Shown here piece after piece: positions 22,901-33,000 of a DNA stretch of 64,000 nt. Made by a program: the position numbers and the translations under genes. Each line of letters starts with the position of its first letter. The first letter of the stretch is position 1. The notes under the pieces were generated by a model. It made no database searches. It saw only the letters and a list, made by a program, of their open reading frames with translations, and was not told the origin of the DNA. Location of the stretch: positions 1-64,000 of the forward strand of contig JASAMV010005647.1 in the NCBI GenBank assembly GCA_030248065.1. The letters run 5' to 3'. The DNA comes from Rhynchonema sp. JSB1_4. Taxonomy: Eukaryota > Nematoda > Chromadorea > Monhysterida > Xyalidae.

Positions 22901-25216
22901 GTCGAACGCCGGACGAATGTGAAACGCGTGCCGTCACCATGTTGGGATATGATCTGGTGTTGGAGGCAGAGGATGGTTGGTGATGGGTAGATGTCGGATG
23001 TCGACTTCTTTTTCAGATGTCGGGTACTTCCAGATGTCTGTTGGGTGTCGGGTACCGTCAGACCTTCAACTCTAGTGATGGGTGACATGGAGATATAGTT
23101 CGCCTATTTATCGATCGTGATATCTACGAATCGGATGTTGGCGCCCAAAACAGTGTGTCGGGTATGCCCCCCACCGATCCCTAGTGGTGTCACACTAGGT
23201 TACAAACCGCTGTGGTCTTGGTTTGCTTATATACGACCAACTTAAAATTGCGCCCACTCATCTCCTAAGCAATCTACGCTTTTTAAAATTGATGACGTCA
23301 ACTCAAATCTCTAAATGCCTTTAACATAAAAAGATCGGTCACATTACCAGACAACCCCTCCCGAAGCCTAGTCTATGATGTCATCGATTTCGATTGCTAT
23401 ATGCATGGATCTATCAAATTCAAGCATTCACAATCGCTTTTGCCACAGAACGTCGCGCGTTGCGGCAAGCGAATCAGAGCGGTTTCTGTCACTCAATGTT
23501 GCCGTCGTCGCGTCCGGGCACATTGTCGCATCAGCTGCAAATTCGAGAGGTCATCGAACGACGAGTGGTCGAGAACAACTCGGACTACGTCGGCAATGAT
23601 CCGTTCGCTGATCCCACCTTCAATGCCACCAGCATGCATGTACAGGTTCGTCGGTTTGTCCGCCCAATAAATGCACTTGGATTACGTGTCTTTGGCTTAT
23701 ATTCAGTCAGTCAGTCAACGCACATGGTCGAAGCCGCCCGATCTCATGTCCGGGCTCACTTAAGACTGCTGTGGCCTGGCTGTGTTGACGATTTGCGGTT
23801 GCGACCAACAGCTCTTTTTGTCGACAAACTGTGCGCATTGGGGTCTAACCTCTCAGCACTTAAGCGAGCATTCACATATTCTTAGGACAGTAGTATTCTC
23901 ACTTTCTGATTGCTATTTCATGTGCAACTGAAAAGTTTCGTTCATAGAGGTCGAATGCGCAAACGGAAACGCAAATGTATTATGCCGAGCCTATGTAGGC
24001 GAAACAGACCAACATTACTGCACTCAGTACACTGGTGTTGCATTGTAGATGCCGTCGCTGGCCGAAGTCGACGACGACATTCTGTCAACGATGTTCACGC
24101 CGCAGTCGATGCACGGCGGGCGTAACAGACGCGAACAGGCGCATGTGGTCACGCCCATGACACGACATTCAACCACGCCATACAGCAGCACGGATGGGGG
24201 CACACCTGGCAATAATGACACGATGGTCGGTGTGGCCAATATGACACGGTGGGTGGGCGAACTTTATGAATTTGTCAACCCGATGATTTATTGCTGCATG
24301 TTTCGTGAAGACGGCCACATCGGTACGGAGAAAACAACCCGTTCTGAAGGCAGCTGTAATGGAGTGTTGGGCTCAGGCTCAGGTGTCAGTCTACGCTATT
24401 TATTGGTGGCCACTGTTTTTGCAACCCGGCAGTTTTGGCCGCCAATATATTGCCCGCCAATATATTGCCCGTGACACGATTGTGCCCGATAGTTAATGGC
24501 TCGTAGCCATGGTAGTAATCAGATCGGATATGCTCGATTAGCCTGTCAACACAGTCCAACCTGCGTCATAGTCGCAGCTGTGCTTGCCCGCAAAGTTGAT
24601 GCCGCTCCAAGTATGATGTGATACCGAAACATATATTGGCAGCCACTAACACCAACCAACGCGATTATACTTGATGAGCTATTTTGTCTGTGTGCTACAG
24701 CGAGCAACAAGCGCGCTACGCCGTGCAACTGCAACAACAGCAACGTTTGCGAGGCAAGAACGTGGTACACAAGGACACCCCGCCCACACGATACGGTGCT
24801 GTGAATCGGAAACGAAAAGTCGCCGGTACGATTATTGATTGTGCCAAATGGTCAACAGAAACATTGATGAGCATTGATCATCAGCTTGATCCAGGGCTGG
24901 CTCGGACCTGTAGTGTTGTTAGATTTTTTTATCAATTGTGGTCGGAAATTTTTTGAAATGTCAAGCATTTGACCGGGGTAAGAAGAAGTTTATTGACCAC
25001 CCGGAAACAATAGTTACGAAACCAACCCCAAGTCGAAGCTAATGTTATTGTGGCTAATTTGCAGACACGCTGGCCGGTCGCAAGCTCGTGAAACATCTGG
25101 CCCATCAACGACGTGCCGTTGAACAACAACGATTGGATGCAGAGAATAGGGACAGTGGGGAGGAGTCGGACGAATACTTTGAGGATAGCGAACAGGATAG
25201 CTCGATGCTGATATAG
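10901..25216 (+). CDS. knl-2: KNL-2/M18BP1-like centromere protein with two SANTA domains
   Basis: This is a homologue of KNL-2 (Mis18BP1), which helps load the centromeric histone CENP-A onto chromatin. About 26 exons; the first 17 join in frame: 10901-11073, 11667-11803, 11997-12081, 12504-12668, 13176-13510, 14042-14278, 14673-14906, 14986-15138, 15495-15656, 16195-16408, 16800-16927, 17179-17263, 17656-17807, 18974-19198, 19513-19686, 19865-20022 and 20329-20418. Later exons lie near 20808-21040, 21711-21838, 22101-22247, 22325-22515, 22830-22971, 23430-23645, 24047-24248, 24701-24827 and 25066-25216. Domains in order are SANTA 1 (residues 33-131), a serine/arginine/proline-rich region, SANTA 2 (597-703), a CENP-C-like motif (940-969), acidic stretches and a SANT/Myb domain. 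ATG 10901 has context CAAAATGG and lies 22 bases after a TTTTTTCAG acceptor, so trans-splicing or a 5' UTR intron is possible. A single gene is inferred because the exon phases run through both SANTA domains; two adjacent genes cannot be fully excluded. Confidence 0.88.
10997..12081 (+). other. First SANTA domain of KNL-2
   Basis: Three exons encode VYLRYWVFKLVHNQFAVCVQ, then LWHSTAICERVSRQCVRSS, YHLQGSID, and FSEGFPPNWHELLHEF. This matches the SANTA pattern: a Trp and a hydrophobic start, WHSSxIxxRxS, a Tyr-x-Leu-x-Gly strand, and a GFPxxWxxLL end. Introns interrupt it in phase 2, phase 1 (inside the Gly codon of the GY motif) and phase 2. Confidence 0.88.
12146..12205. repeat. Second cluster of AGGTGCAACTTGCACCT
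   Basis: One palindrome (TAGGTGCAACTTGCACCT) and two half sites in a KNL-2 intron. The phrase AATTTTAGGTGCAA is shared with the larger cluster at 1466-1620. Confidence 0.65.
12975..13060. repeat. GATACCCGATAC word block
   Basis: Repeats of CCGATACCCGA and CCGACACC lie in a KNL-2 intron. They are similar in style to 286-525 and 22985-23060. Confidence 0.5.
16303..17263 (+). other. Second SANTA domain of KNL-2
   Basis: Three exons encode VTLEHWVMYLVVN, then CPKKWRSTEIQSRINSHLLK, TKTGSIYALSGPINR, and FDNGFPVRWHDMLAAHY. Introns fall in phases 2, 1 and 2 at the same aligned places as in the first SANTA domain. The last full exon is 85 bases long in both copies. Confidence 0.9.
17378..17610. mobile_element. 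Dispersed element (copy 2)
   Basis: Shares ordered blocks with 2966-3385, including TTGACCTTGACTTGG, GTGAAGCCTCA, CAGCCAGTGC and AAAAACATTTTATACCACGT. It lacks the nested foldback of copy 1. It lies in the KNL-2 intron after SANTA 2. Confidence 0.55.
18097..18634. mobile_element. TTAA-bounded MITE in a KNL-2 intron
   Basis: A 538-base element beginning TTAAAGGGTGTGTCTAACGT and ending ACGTTAGACACACCCTTTAA. The inverted arms stay similar for roughly 150 bases (GTGTCCGGAAATTGATTTAA and its complement lie near the inner ends). The TTAA at both tips is what piggyBac-type transposases duplicate. No coding sequence is seen, so it is non-autonomous. Confidence 0.8.
20329..20418 (+). other. CENP-C-like motif exon of KNL-2
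   Basis: One 90-base exon encodes TRSGRLVKP, then MESCW, GQRVRYD and HGNVIG. The order R-x-S-x-R, a Lys-Pro, an aromatic Trp, then a basic/Tyr-Asp stretch follows the CENP-C (CENPC-k) motif found in plant and many vertebrate KNL2 proteins. The Pro-to-Trp spacing is about two residues longer than usual, so the assignment is by pattern only. Confidence 0.6.
21400..21590. repeat. GCCTAAG word block
   Basis: Repeats of AGCCTAAG, AGGCCTAAGGCC and GCCTAAGCC lie in a KNL-2 intron. The block is flanked by TTGAGCAAGACCACTTTGAGCA (positions 21452-21473) and an inverted version near 21650-21680, so it is probably the core of a foldback element. Confidence 0.5.
22470..22960 (+). other. SANT/Myb domain of KNL-2
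   Basis: Two exons encode KRKRWTITETKRLQI, then ALRAIKPRTPDDWRKIALTI and RTPDECETRA. The spaced tryptophans and the W-x-x-IA...RTxxxC pattern are those of a Myb/SANT helix-turn-helix. KNL-2 proteins carry this domain in their C-terminal part. A strongly acidic run (DESSDDDDS) precedes it. Confidence 0.85.
22985..23060. repeat. AGATGTCGGGT word block
   Basis: AGATGTCGGATGTCGAC, CAGATGTCGGGTACTTCCAG and GGTGTCGGGTACC lie in a KNL-2 intron. It is the reverse complement of the phrases at 286-525. Confidence 0.5.
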
Positions 25217-25244
25217 ATGGATGATTGGTGTTTGACGGATGAAG

Positions 25245-25411
25245 GGCTAATATTACAGTGGTCAATTTAAGTGGTCAATCATTTCGTCAACTCACACTGT
25301 AGAGTCGGGAATTCGCCCTGAATGCCATGTATTATTTCTCGCGCGCGCTCGAAGCTGCCGTGAGTTGACGAAGTGATTTGAACACTTGAGATGACCACTG
25401 TAATATTAGCC
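25245..25411. mobile_element. Hairpin MITE just after the KNL-2 stop
   Basis: A 167-base hairpin. The left arm is GGCTAATATTACAGTGGTCA and the right arm ends GACCACTGTAATATTAGCC, with GTCAACTCAC/GTGAGTTGAC inside. It starts 29 bases after the KNL-2 stop and so is probably within its 3' UTR. Confidence 0.8.
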
Positions 25412-25786
25412 TAGATGAAGTACTTTTGTGTTGTATTGGGCTGTAAAAATATAGTGTGCATTTTGAATTCCGTCTTTATTTGTTGTTGTTTTCTGTGCCA
25501 CTGCCGTCTGATTCATCTGTTTGTGTTTTCGTAGCCGTTTGACGAATGTTAATCGTGCAATTTTTTATTGTCAAATTGCTCTCATTTCATGATGTGTTTT
25601 TTCGTGCGTTGTTGTGAGTTTTTCAATCGTTTCATGCGTATTGATTGATATGATGATGATGCTTCGCCGATTCAAAGTGGCAGTCAAGTGTATCAATCTT
25701 ATTTAAAAAGTTCCATGTTCTCGGACGTTCATCTGCTTTTAGTAACATGGGCTTTTATTATTATTATTAACTTGTGTACAATGTAA

Positions 25787-25792
25787 AATAAA
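25787..25792 (+). terminator. Candidate KNL-2 polyadenylation signal
   Basis: AATAAA about 570 bases after the KNL-2 stop, in an AT-rich region. It is the first canonical hexamer I see downstream. Confidence 0.4.
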
Positions 25793-26786
25793 TCGCCATC
25801 AACAGGGGATGAGTTTTTCTCGCGAAAAATTGTATACTTTTTGTCCTGAAAAGTTCAGGGACCAACCAATCAGCTCATTGCAAAGTATGAAGCAAGTCGA
25901 TGGGTCCGCGCTAGGGATCGTTTAATCAAAACGTGCATCAGAAGAAACTTGTTCGAATTTTTGTTAGTTCATTTCGTGCTGCTGTGCTCGCACATCAACA
26001 ACTCCACAGCCATACTTTGTTCTGAGTGCTGTGTGTGAGACTTCAGAAGTTGTCTGGATGCCTTCAATTCCGGTCTGGAACGATACGCCAAACCACGTCA
26101 AGCTCTGAAATGAATTGCACGCCCGTTCGTGAAACATTAGCGAGCGATGTGTGGATCGCGTCAATCGTGACGTTCTCGTAGGGTTCAAAGGTGTTCGAAC
26201 CAATTCGGTTCCTTTCGTAGTGGGCATACATTCGGCTCCGATAATCACCGATTATGATTACACGATCACCGCCAGGGCCTCGACTTTGTACATTTGCTCA
26301 CTATTCGCCGGGACGGTTGTTTTTCGGGACAATTAACCGGCTTGATCAGTTGTATCGTGCAAATAGTGAATTGCCAGGTGCTGATGAATGGTTACAGATT
26401 CAGTTGAAGCCGAGCCACGCTGGATGTTTTTCCTATTGACTGACAAATGATGGCTTGATGGCATGGACATCGTTTGCAAGCCGCGCTATCATACAATGCC
26501 CACACAGTGAGTTATTTATTATCTTTTCATTTCGGGCATTCAAGGAAACGAGTGCAAGAAAAAAATTCGTGCGAGAAACTGATAGGTCACTGATTTACGG
26601 TTATCCATTTGATTCTGAATTCGAAAGGTTCAATTCTGATAATAACACATGGTACATATGTCTGTATGTCATTCACTAAGATCATCATGGAGGGATCGAT
26701 GCTGAGTAAGAGTCACTGTCGTCATCTTGTGCGGTTTGTCCGGGTGCAAGTCTGAAAAACACGGTGCTCGTATGATGAATAATGTT
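25793..26786. other. Intergenic, no supported gene
   Basis: Only short open frames without family resemblance. The two flanking genes converge here (KNL-2 on +, the small membrane protein on -). Confidence 0.45.
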
Positions 26787-27373
26787 TCACACTCTGAAGT
26801 TAGTGTGGTTTAATTCGTCGGCGGTGAGCTTCAGATGCAAAGGCAACACTAACGGTGGTCTCCATTTCTTCTTCCAAGCCGGCGTCGGTCTGATCGGGTA
26901 GCCTTTTTCATTCACTGCGAACAGAAAAAATAGAATAACGCGCAAATTTACAGAAAAAAACGAAAATTCTCTGCAGTGAGCTCGAACAGGCCGTCACCTT
27001 TTATGTTCGGTGATGTCGGTTTGGCGGGTTCGCTATTTGCTTTGGCTTCCAACTTGCGCACGAGCCAAATGAACAACGCACCGACGATGCCGCCGGCCAG
27101 GAAACAGACCACGCCGACGAGCACGGTCACCAACGTACTCACATCGCCAGTGTTGTTCGATGGGCTGGCGGGAGTGGCGGTCGTCGATTTGGCGATTGGT
27201 GTTTCTATGAAATTGGCGTTTGCATTTAGCTTCTTGGAAAAGAAAGCAAAAATACAAATCAAATTGGTTTTCTTGCGCGTAAACACCATCTTACTTGATG
27301 TCTCGTTCGCGGCAGAGCAGCAAAACAGCACGAAATTGATTGTCAATAAATGGGAGCCAAGAAGCAGATACAT
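26787..27373 (-). CDS. Small single-pass membrane protein (137 aa), function unknown
   Basis: Three exons on the minus strand (27373-27295, 27204-26998, 26914-26787) join in frame into 138 codons with the stop. The two introns are only about 90 and 83 bases long, with good GT...AG ends. The product begins with a hydrophobic signal peptide (MYLLLGSHLLTINFVLFCC). A Thr/Ser/Pro-rich ectodomain follows, then a transmembrane helix (LVTVLVGVVCFLAGGIVGAL) with a GGxxG helix-packing motif, then a basic cytosolic tail with WKKKW. It looks like a type I membrane protein. I do not recognise a family. The longer open frame upstream lacks an ATG, so I start at 27373. Confidence 0.72.
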
Positions 27374-28639
27374 GTTGATATATTGCAATGAAGCAAGTAT
27401 TTTCAATCCAATGTTTGGTGAATTATTTATTTTGCTGTGATAAAACGAAAGAATTGATCAGAATTGGGCAGAATATCGATCTGTTGTTGTTCTACTTGAC
27501 AGTTCTTCTTTTGCTGAAAAGTCTATATTGGTGAATAGCTATAGTTTCCTTTCCTGATGATTACCTAATGCATCTCATGCAAGTTTCCCAGGGTTAACGA
27601 CAACTTTACAAGGCATAATATGCGCGACAGAATTTCGTCGAAGCCTGACCGTGTTTCCGGTACCCACACGAAGTGGAATCCCCCTCAAAATGGACAGATT
27701 CCAGAACCGTGTCAACCACGCAACGCTGTCGGTACGCTCATCTACACAGATGTTCCTGAGCTCGTACGTAACCGACTTACTTGTCCTGGAAAACAACGTG
27801 GCAGATTAGTGGGTCACATGGTTGACCTTCGCGTAGCAAACTTATTTGAGGACCGTACTCACGTCGGCGGATGGTGTTTGTCACGAGATCGACACACGAC
27901 CTTGACTCAACCGTTGGGTCAGGTGTGGCTTGTTATCCAAATTTACGTATCCGTTTTCCCACTTAACAACTAATGCATCAAGTATGCAACTGTGTATATG
28001 TATGTATGTACATCAAACTTGGCAGCGGCGCACGTGCACACGCGCACGTGTAACCTACAAACGCGCTTATTGTCAGAAACGTTTGACTGACAAACATGAC
28101 GTGACCAACTTTTGTGGCACTCGGTTCCCGTTCTAATCGCTTGTTCTGGTTCGTCACAAGTCACCCCAGCGGCGTGTTACAGTCACCGTTTGAATGTGGC
28201 GTTACGGCCCGCACAGTTATAGTGCGCAAATATGGTTTTTTCGGCCCCCGCGCACACAATCACAAACTGCGCTATATTTCGAGGTGACGCACGCACGATT
28301 TATACCGATACACTAAAATAATATTCAAGTTTACCATTTTTCGGCGGGTTTGTGTTTGTGAGTTTTGGGGTTGATCAAGTTTAGCGCGTGCGCGACATGC
28401 TATATTGTATGTGTTCGGGCTGGAAAACTACACTTTGTGTTTGCGCGTTTGTATGGTTGGATTTTGGTCGCCAAAAGCGGGCTGTGCTGTTTGATTGGAA
28501 TGTCAGATGAGAAATTAATGTGGATCTGCCCCGCTGCTGGTTGCAATCGCATAGGGATGCAGCCTGTCCTATACGTCACTAGTCGAATAAGATTCATTTA
28601 TTTTTTGGCTGTTCTATTATCCAGAGCCAATTTGTATTT
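27374..28639. other. Intergenic, no supported gene
   Basis: An open frame at 27620-27973 has no splice partners or family resemblance. The palindromic GCGCACGTGCACACGCGCACGTG (positions 28026-28048) is the only other visible structure. Promoters of both flanking genes could lie here. Confidence 0.4.
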
Positions 28640-28839
28640 CAGTGTTCAAACGAGATCCCGATCCCGATCCCGGGATCCCGGGCCCTTTTTCTGATCCCGA
28701 TCCCGATCCCGTCATTTTGAAAAAGTCAATCCCGATCCCGATCCCGATCCCGCCCAAAAAAGTACCGGGATCGGGATTAAGTTTTGAGAATAAAAAGTAA
28801 AAAATTATGCAATCATAATTCGCCAAGCTGTTGTAAGGG

Positions 28840-29195
28840 CGCGGCCATGCAAACGCGGGCGCGAGTAGCGGGTCAGAAAAATACTCTGTATGTCCAACAA
28901 CCGCCCCGTGTTTGCATGCCGCACTTGCGGGTCGCGGTTTGCGGGTCACTTGAAACATTTGTTTGACTGCAACACACAAAAATTAACCAATCCGCGTCCA
29001 GCCAACGTCGCAGACTGCCGTAACATAGCGCTGATTGGTTCATTTTTGTGTGTGATGGCTAAATAAATGTTTCAAGTGACCCGCAAACCGGCGCGACCCG
29101 CAAGTGCGGCCATGCAAACGCGGGGCGGTCATTGGACATAGAATTATTGCTGACCCGCGGCCCACAATCGTGTTTGCGTGGCCCCGCCCCTAAGA
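28840..29195. mobile_element. GC-rich hairpin nested in the hAT element
   Basis: The left arm (GGCCATGCAAACGCGGG, GCGGGTCAG, CGCACTTGCGGGTCGCG, GCGGGTCACTTGAAACAT) is repeated in reverse complement at 29052-29195, ending CGTGGCCCCGCCCC. This gives about 130-base arms around a short AT-rich loop. Confidence 0.7.
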
Positions 29196-29199
29196 GGTG

Positions 29200-29542
29200 C
29201 TCGACGGCTGATTCCAAGCATGATGAAACCGCAAGCACCACCACACGCGAACAAGTCGAGCTAGAACTAAACGGTTACACAAAGTTGCATCGAACGAAGG
29301 GACTCAGTTTCGAGGAAATGTTGTCATGGTGGGCAACAAATGAGACAAAGTTTCCGCGACTGGCACGTCTAGCTTCCAAATATCTAAGCGCTCCGCTTAC
29401 GAGCGTGCCTTCTGAACAGCTCTTTTCCAGTGCAGCTGATTTGTTTGATGACAAAAGATACTGTTGAAACCAGAAAATGGTGAAATGCTTGTCTTTTTGT
29501 CACAGGCTTTGCCATTGATCGACTACAATTATGATCTTTGAT
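29200..29542 (+). pseudogene. hAT transposase C-terminal (dimerisation) fragment
   Basis: The frame encodes LSFEEMLSWWATNETKFPRL, then ARLASKYLSAPLTSVPSEQL and FSSAADLFDDKR. This is the hAT-family C-terminal dimerisation region: FPxLAxLAxxYLxxPxTSVPSExLFS. The remaining family end (LKPENGEMLVFLSQA) continues in another frame after a frameshift near 29462, so the copy is broken. The catalytic N-terminal part is absent. Confidence 0.85.
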
Positions 29543-30001
29543 ATCCGTCATCAGCTATTCTCGATTTTCAATCGGCTTTAATCAATGTTCCGGCGGGTGT
29601 TTATCCATGTGTGATAAACATGTTTCATGGTTGTCTGTGACATTAACGTGCATCTTATGCATAAAATGATGAAAACTATTGCCTTTGGACTATCTGGTAA
29701 ATCCCGATCCCGATCCCGGGATCCCGGGTTTTCAAAACCGGGATCCCGATCCCGATCCCGGTCCCGACAATTTCTTGATCCCAATCCCGATCCCGATCCC
29801 GGGATTAAAAATGAATCCCGTTCGAACACTGGTATTATTCGCGTGTGTGTTCCATTGCATCCGTTATCCTATGTATTTTCGTGAACGGCTTAAGCAATGT
29901 TATCCCAAATCGGCGCGATTATTTCTTATTCCTCGCAGGCCAACCAAATCAACCACCCATCATTCTTACCCACTTCTAATCTCTCCATTTCTGGGCGGAG
30001 G

Positions 30002-33000
30002 ATGGCCAAGTTGCGCAATCTGCGCAAATCTATCCGCTATTCGTTGGCCAAGCGCGGACCATGGCGTTCCCTGAGTGCCAAAGGCGACCTACAAACGTCG
30101 CACGAGCAGCAGACGAGCGGAGATATGGACGCCAAATCCGACATCTCATTCCATCAACGATGGCCGTCCGGTCTGAGTCTGGTCGAATCGGCCGCCAGCG
30201 AATTCGGCGACTCGACCATTCTGCCGCTGCCCGACCCAGACAGGCAGCACGAAGATCTGGTACTGCTGGCGGACTCGCTCGACGCGCATAACAGTGAACA
30301 CACTTATGGACTGTTCGTGCACGCGTTTCAGGTATGAATGTATGCACATATTGCGATATTATCACTTTTCTTTGTTGCATTTTTTGTAATATGAAAACAC
30401 TTTGGCGCCGAAAGATAGACCCATCCAATCATCAATTGCTTCCACTTGTCTGCGCACGCGCGCCACTCACTTCCACTCAAACGTAGCGTTGCCTCCGCTC
30501 AAACATCGCTGCCTCAATGGCAGATAAAAATCGCACACCATAGTACGCGAGCGCGTTATGAAAGTGGCATGTAACAACACGGCGGTGCACTTTGTCCTGG
30601 TCTGACATTCACGTGCTCTGCGCAGTTCACTTCGTCGAGCTGTTTCAAGTAGAGCACTTGGTCGCGCGCTGGATGGATACAAAAACCTACATATATATTA
30701 TTTTTGTAGCGACCAGCTGGTGGTGATGGTGCACAAAAAACAAACATTCGCCTCAAACCGCTGGTGGTGGCCAGATGAACGCGCGCGCCCTTAGCACACA
30801 GTCTGCTCGCGTACCACCTGGCTGTGTGTGGTATTGAAAATATAGATGGTTTTGCGTATCTGAACACCAACGGGTGTCTATAGGTATACCTGGCTGATCG
30901 CTGCACCAAACAGGCTCACGCAAAACAGTTTAGGTTCCGTAGTTTTCTGCAAGTTTGACACCGGCTGCTAGAATCTTGCTTAACCAGCTTGCGCACTTAG
31001 ATAAAATCTAAGATCCGCTGTCCAAGCAGTGAAATTCAGGTGCGCGTACATCCACTAAAATGTCAACGCCATTCAGCGCGAAAAAAGCTGTCCCTTTGTC
31101 CTATGTTTTTCTAAGCGGCGCAGTACATGATTGTATATACAGGTACTTTGCGTAGATGACCGTTTGTAAACCGTTTCCGGTTACTGCAATTTTGTCAAAT
31201 CAGTCGTCCCTGATTCCTCAAATGAGGACTCAATGCCAAACGTGTCTGTGCTTGAGTATTATCTTAACATAGCAGGCACTGGGCAATCAGAATGCCACCA
31301 GTTCTGTCCAGCCGGATCGGACCTAAATTGATCGAGATCTAGCCATTGAATAGGCGGGATCAAGAAAAGCAAAGCTATAGCTTCAAACCAGCTGCAATTT
31401 CATTGTATAAGTCAAAGGAACCTCACCCCGCGGACCATGCTGTAAAAGCACATTCAGCCAGCTGACATAGTACACGCGTGAGAAAAAGCTCACCAATGAC
31501 CAATGTTTAGCTTTTCGTCTATAAACGTTGTCTCTCTAAACGTTTCACTGTCAAGATCATACAGAAGTACGGCTTCCGTGATTTTAATGTAAATACAGTA
31601 TGCAGCTGGTCATAGTCATCCAGCCGACGGGATGCATTCAATCTTGTTCCGTTCCTCCTGTTCGGTTCCAATTGAGCTAAGGTTGATGGTCCCACATCCT
31701 TCCTGTACATAACAAACCATGGGCTGAGTTGATATTTCATGTTCATCAGACCCATTCAGTGTGCTTTGTCCCAATAATTGGCTGGATTTTCTCACGATAT
31801 GTTTGCTGTAAGTGTCTAAGTCCATTACTTCTCAACTTGTTAGATCACAGTTACACAGTATTTCAGTTTAAACACATTTACCGAAACCTAATGCACATGT
31901 ACGGAATGAAAGTGACACATCTCAAGTCTTACTAACTTCTTGCGGCGTTTCGGGGTTGCGCAATGGTAGTTTTTTGGGTATAAAATTATTTCATGTACAG
32001 TTCATTTATAAATCAATCTAACCACGCGATATCACGCACATTGCATAAGCATAACTTGTGTATAATAATAGAGTCGCTGTGGTACATGTATAGGCTGCAG
32101 TTGGTCCACACATGCGCGTAACAATAACCTACAAAACACGAAATTGTTTATTATTCATAACCCTGCCACAAACTGTACGATTTGTGCAATCATCGTTAAG
32201 GCCGCATTCACAATGCAGCGCGAGCGAGCGCGTAACGCGTAGCGGCTAAGCGGCACGCTCTCACGCCACCAAGAAAAAAAAACCGCGCGCGCGCTATACA
32301 CCACCCCACCCAACAAAACTTTCAACCCCTAAAACCAACCCATAAAAGACCAAAAACCCACAAACTCCCCCCAAACATCTCATCAACACAAACACCACAA
32401 ACAACACATAAGCAGATGAAAACGTTCTGCGCAACGTTTGCTTGCAGCTAATATAACAGCAGCGAAACTGTTTGCCTAAATCGATTGATAGCGTAAAAAG
32501 ATATGCTTCTAAGCATCAAAATGGAACAAAAATATTTTCAGTGAACGCAGCAGGCTTTATTTCCTATGTTTTCACCTTTTTCGTGGTCTGATAATGTTTT
32601 CAAATTAAATTATAAGCTTTAGAACACGCGCATCCAGTGCTAACGCGCAAAAAAATTAGAACAGTCTATGTGAAAGCGCGTTAGCGTGCCGCTACGCGCA
32701 ACGCGCTAATCGCTTTGCATTGTGAATGCAAAGCGCTTGCGCTTGCGCGTTAGCGTGCGAGAAAACTTGCTCGCACGCTAACGCGCTAACGCGCTAATCA
32801 GCTTTTTCCATTGTGAATGCCAAAGCGTGCGCATCTCGCACGCTAACGCGCTAACACGCTAACGCGCTTGCATTGTGAATGCGGCCTAAATTAAAAAAAA
32901 AAACACGTAAAATACGATTGTGATTTGGTGCAGCTAAATCGATCATAGGCGAGCGTAAACTCTCAATCTTTTATCGCTGATCTGCATAAACGGATCAAAA

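Larger units (their letters stand above)
28640..29831. mobile_element. Decayed hAT transposon with CCCGATC-repeat arms
   Basis: The tips are CAGTGTTCAAACGAGATCCC on the left and, read inward from the right, CAGTGTTCGAACGGGATTCA; a CAGTG start is typical of hAT elements. Next to both tips lie arrays of CCCGATCCCGATCCCG (28656-28765 and 29699-29805). Inside are a hAT transposase remnant (29200-29540) and a nested hairpin (28840-29195). The flanks share GTATT, only a weak hint of the 8-base duplication hAT elements make. It ends 170 bases before the NOSTRIN start codon. Confidence 0.75.

Noticed and set aside
27620..27973. 117-codon plus-strand open frame
   Set aside because: No family resemblance, no splice context, and overlapping open frames on the other strand.
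28656..29805. Regular CCCGATC repeats as a CRISPR-like array or telomere-like repeat
   Set aside because: There are no unique spacers of constant length, the repeat lies between hAT tips, and the genome is eukaryotic.
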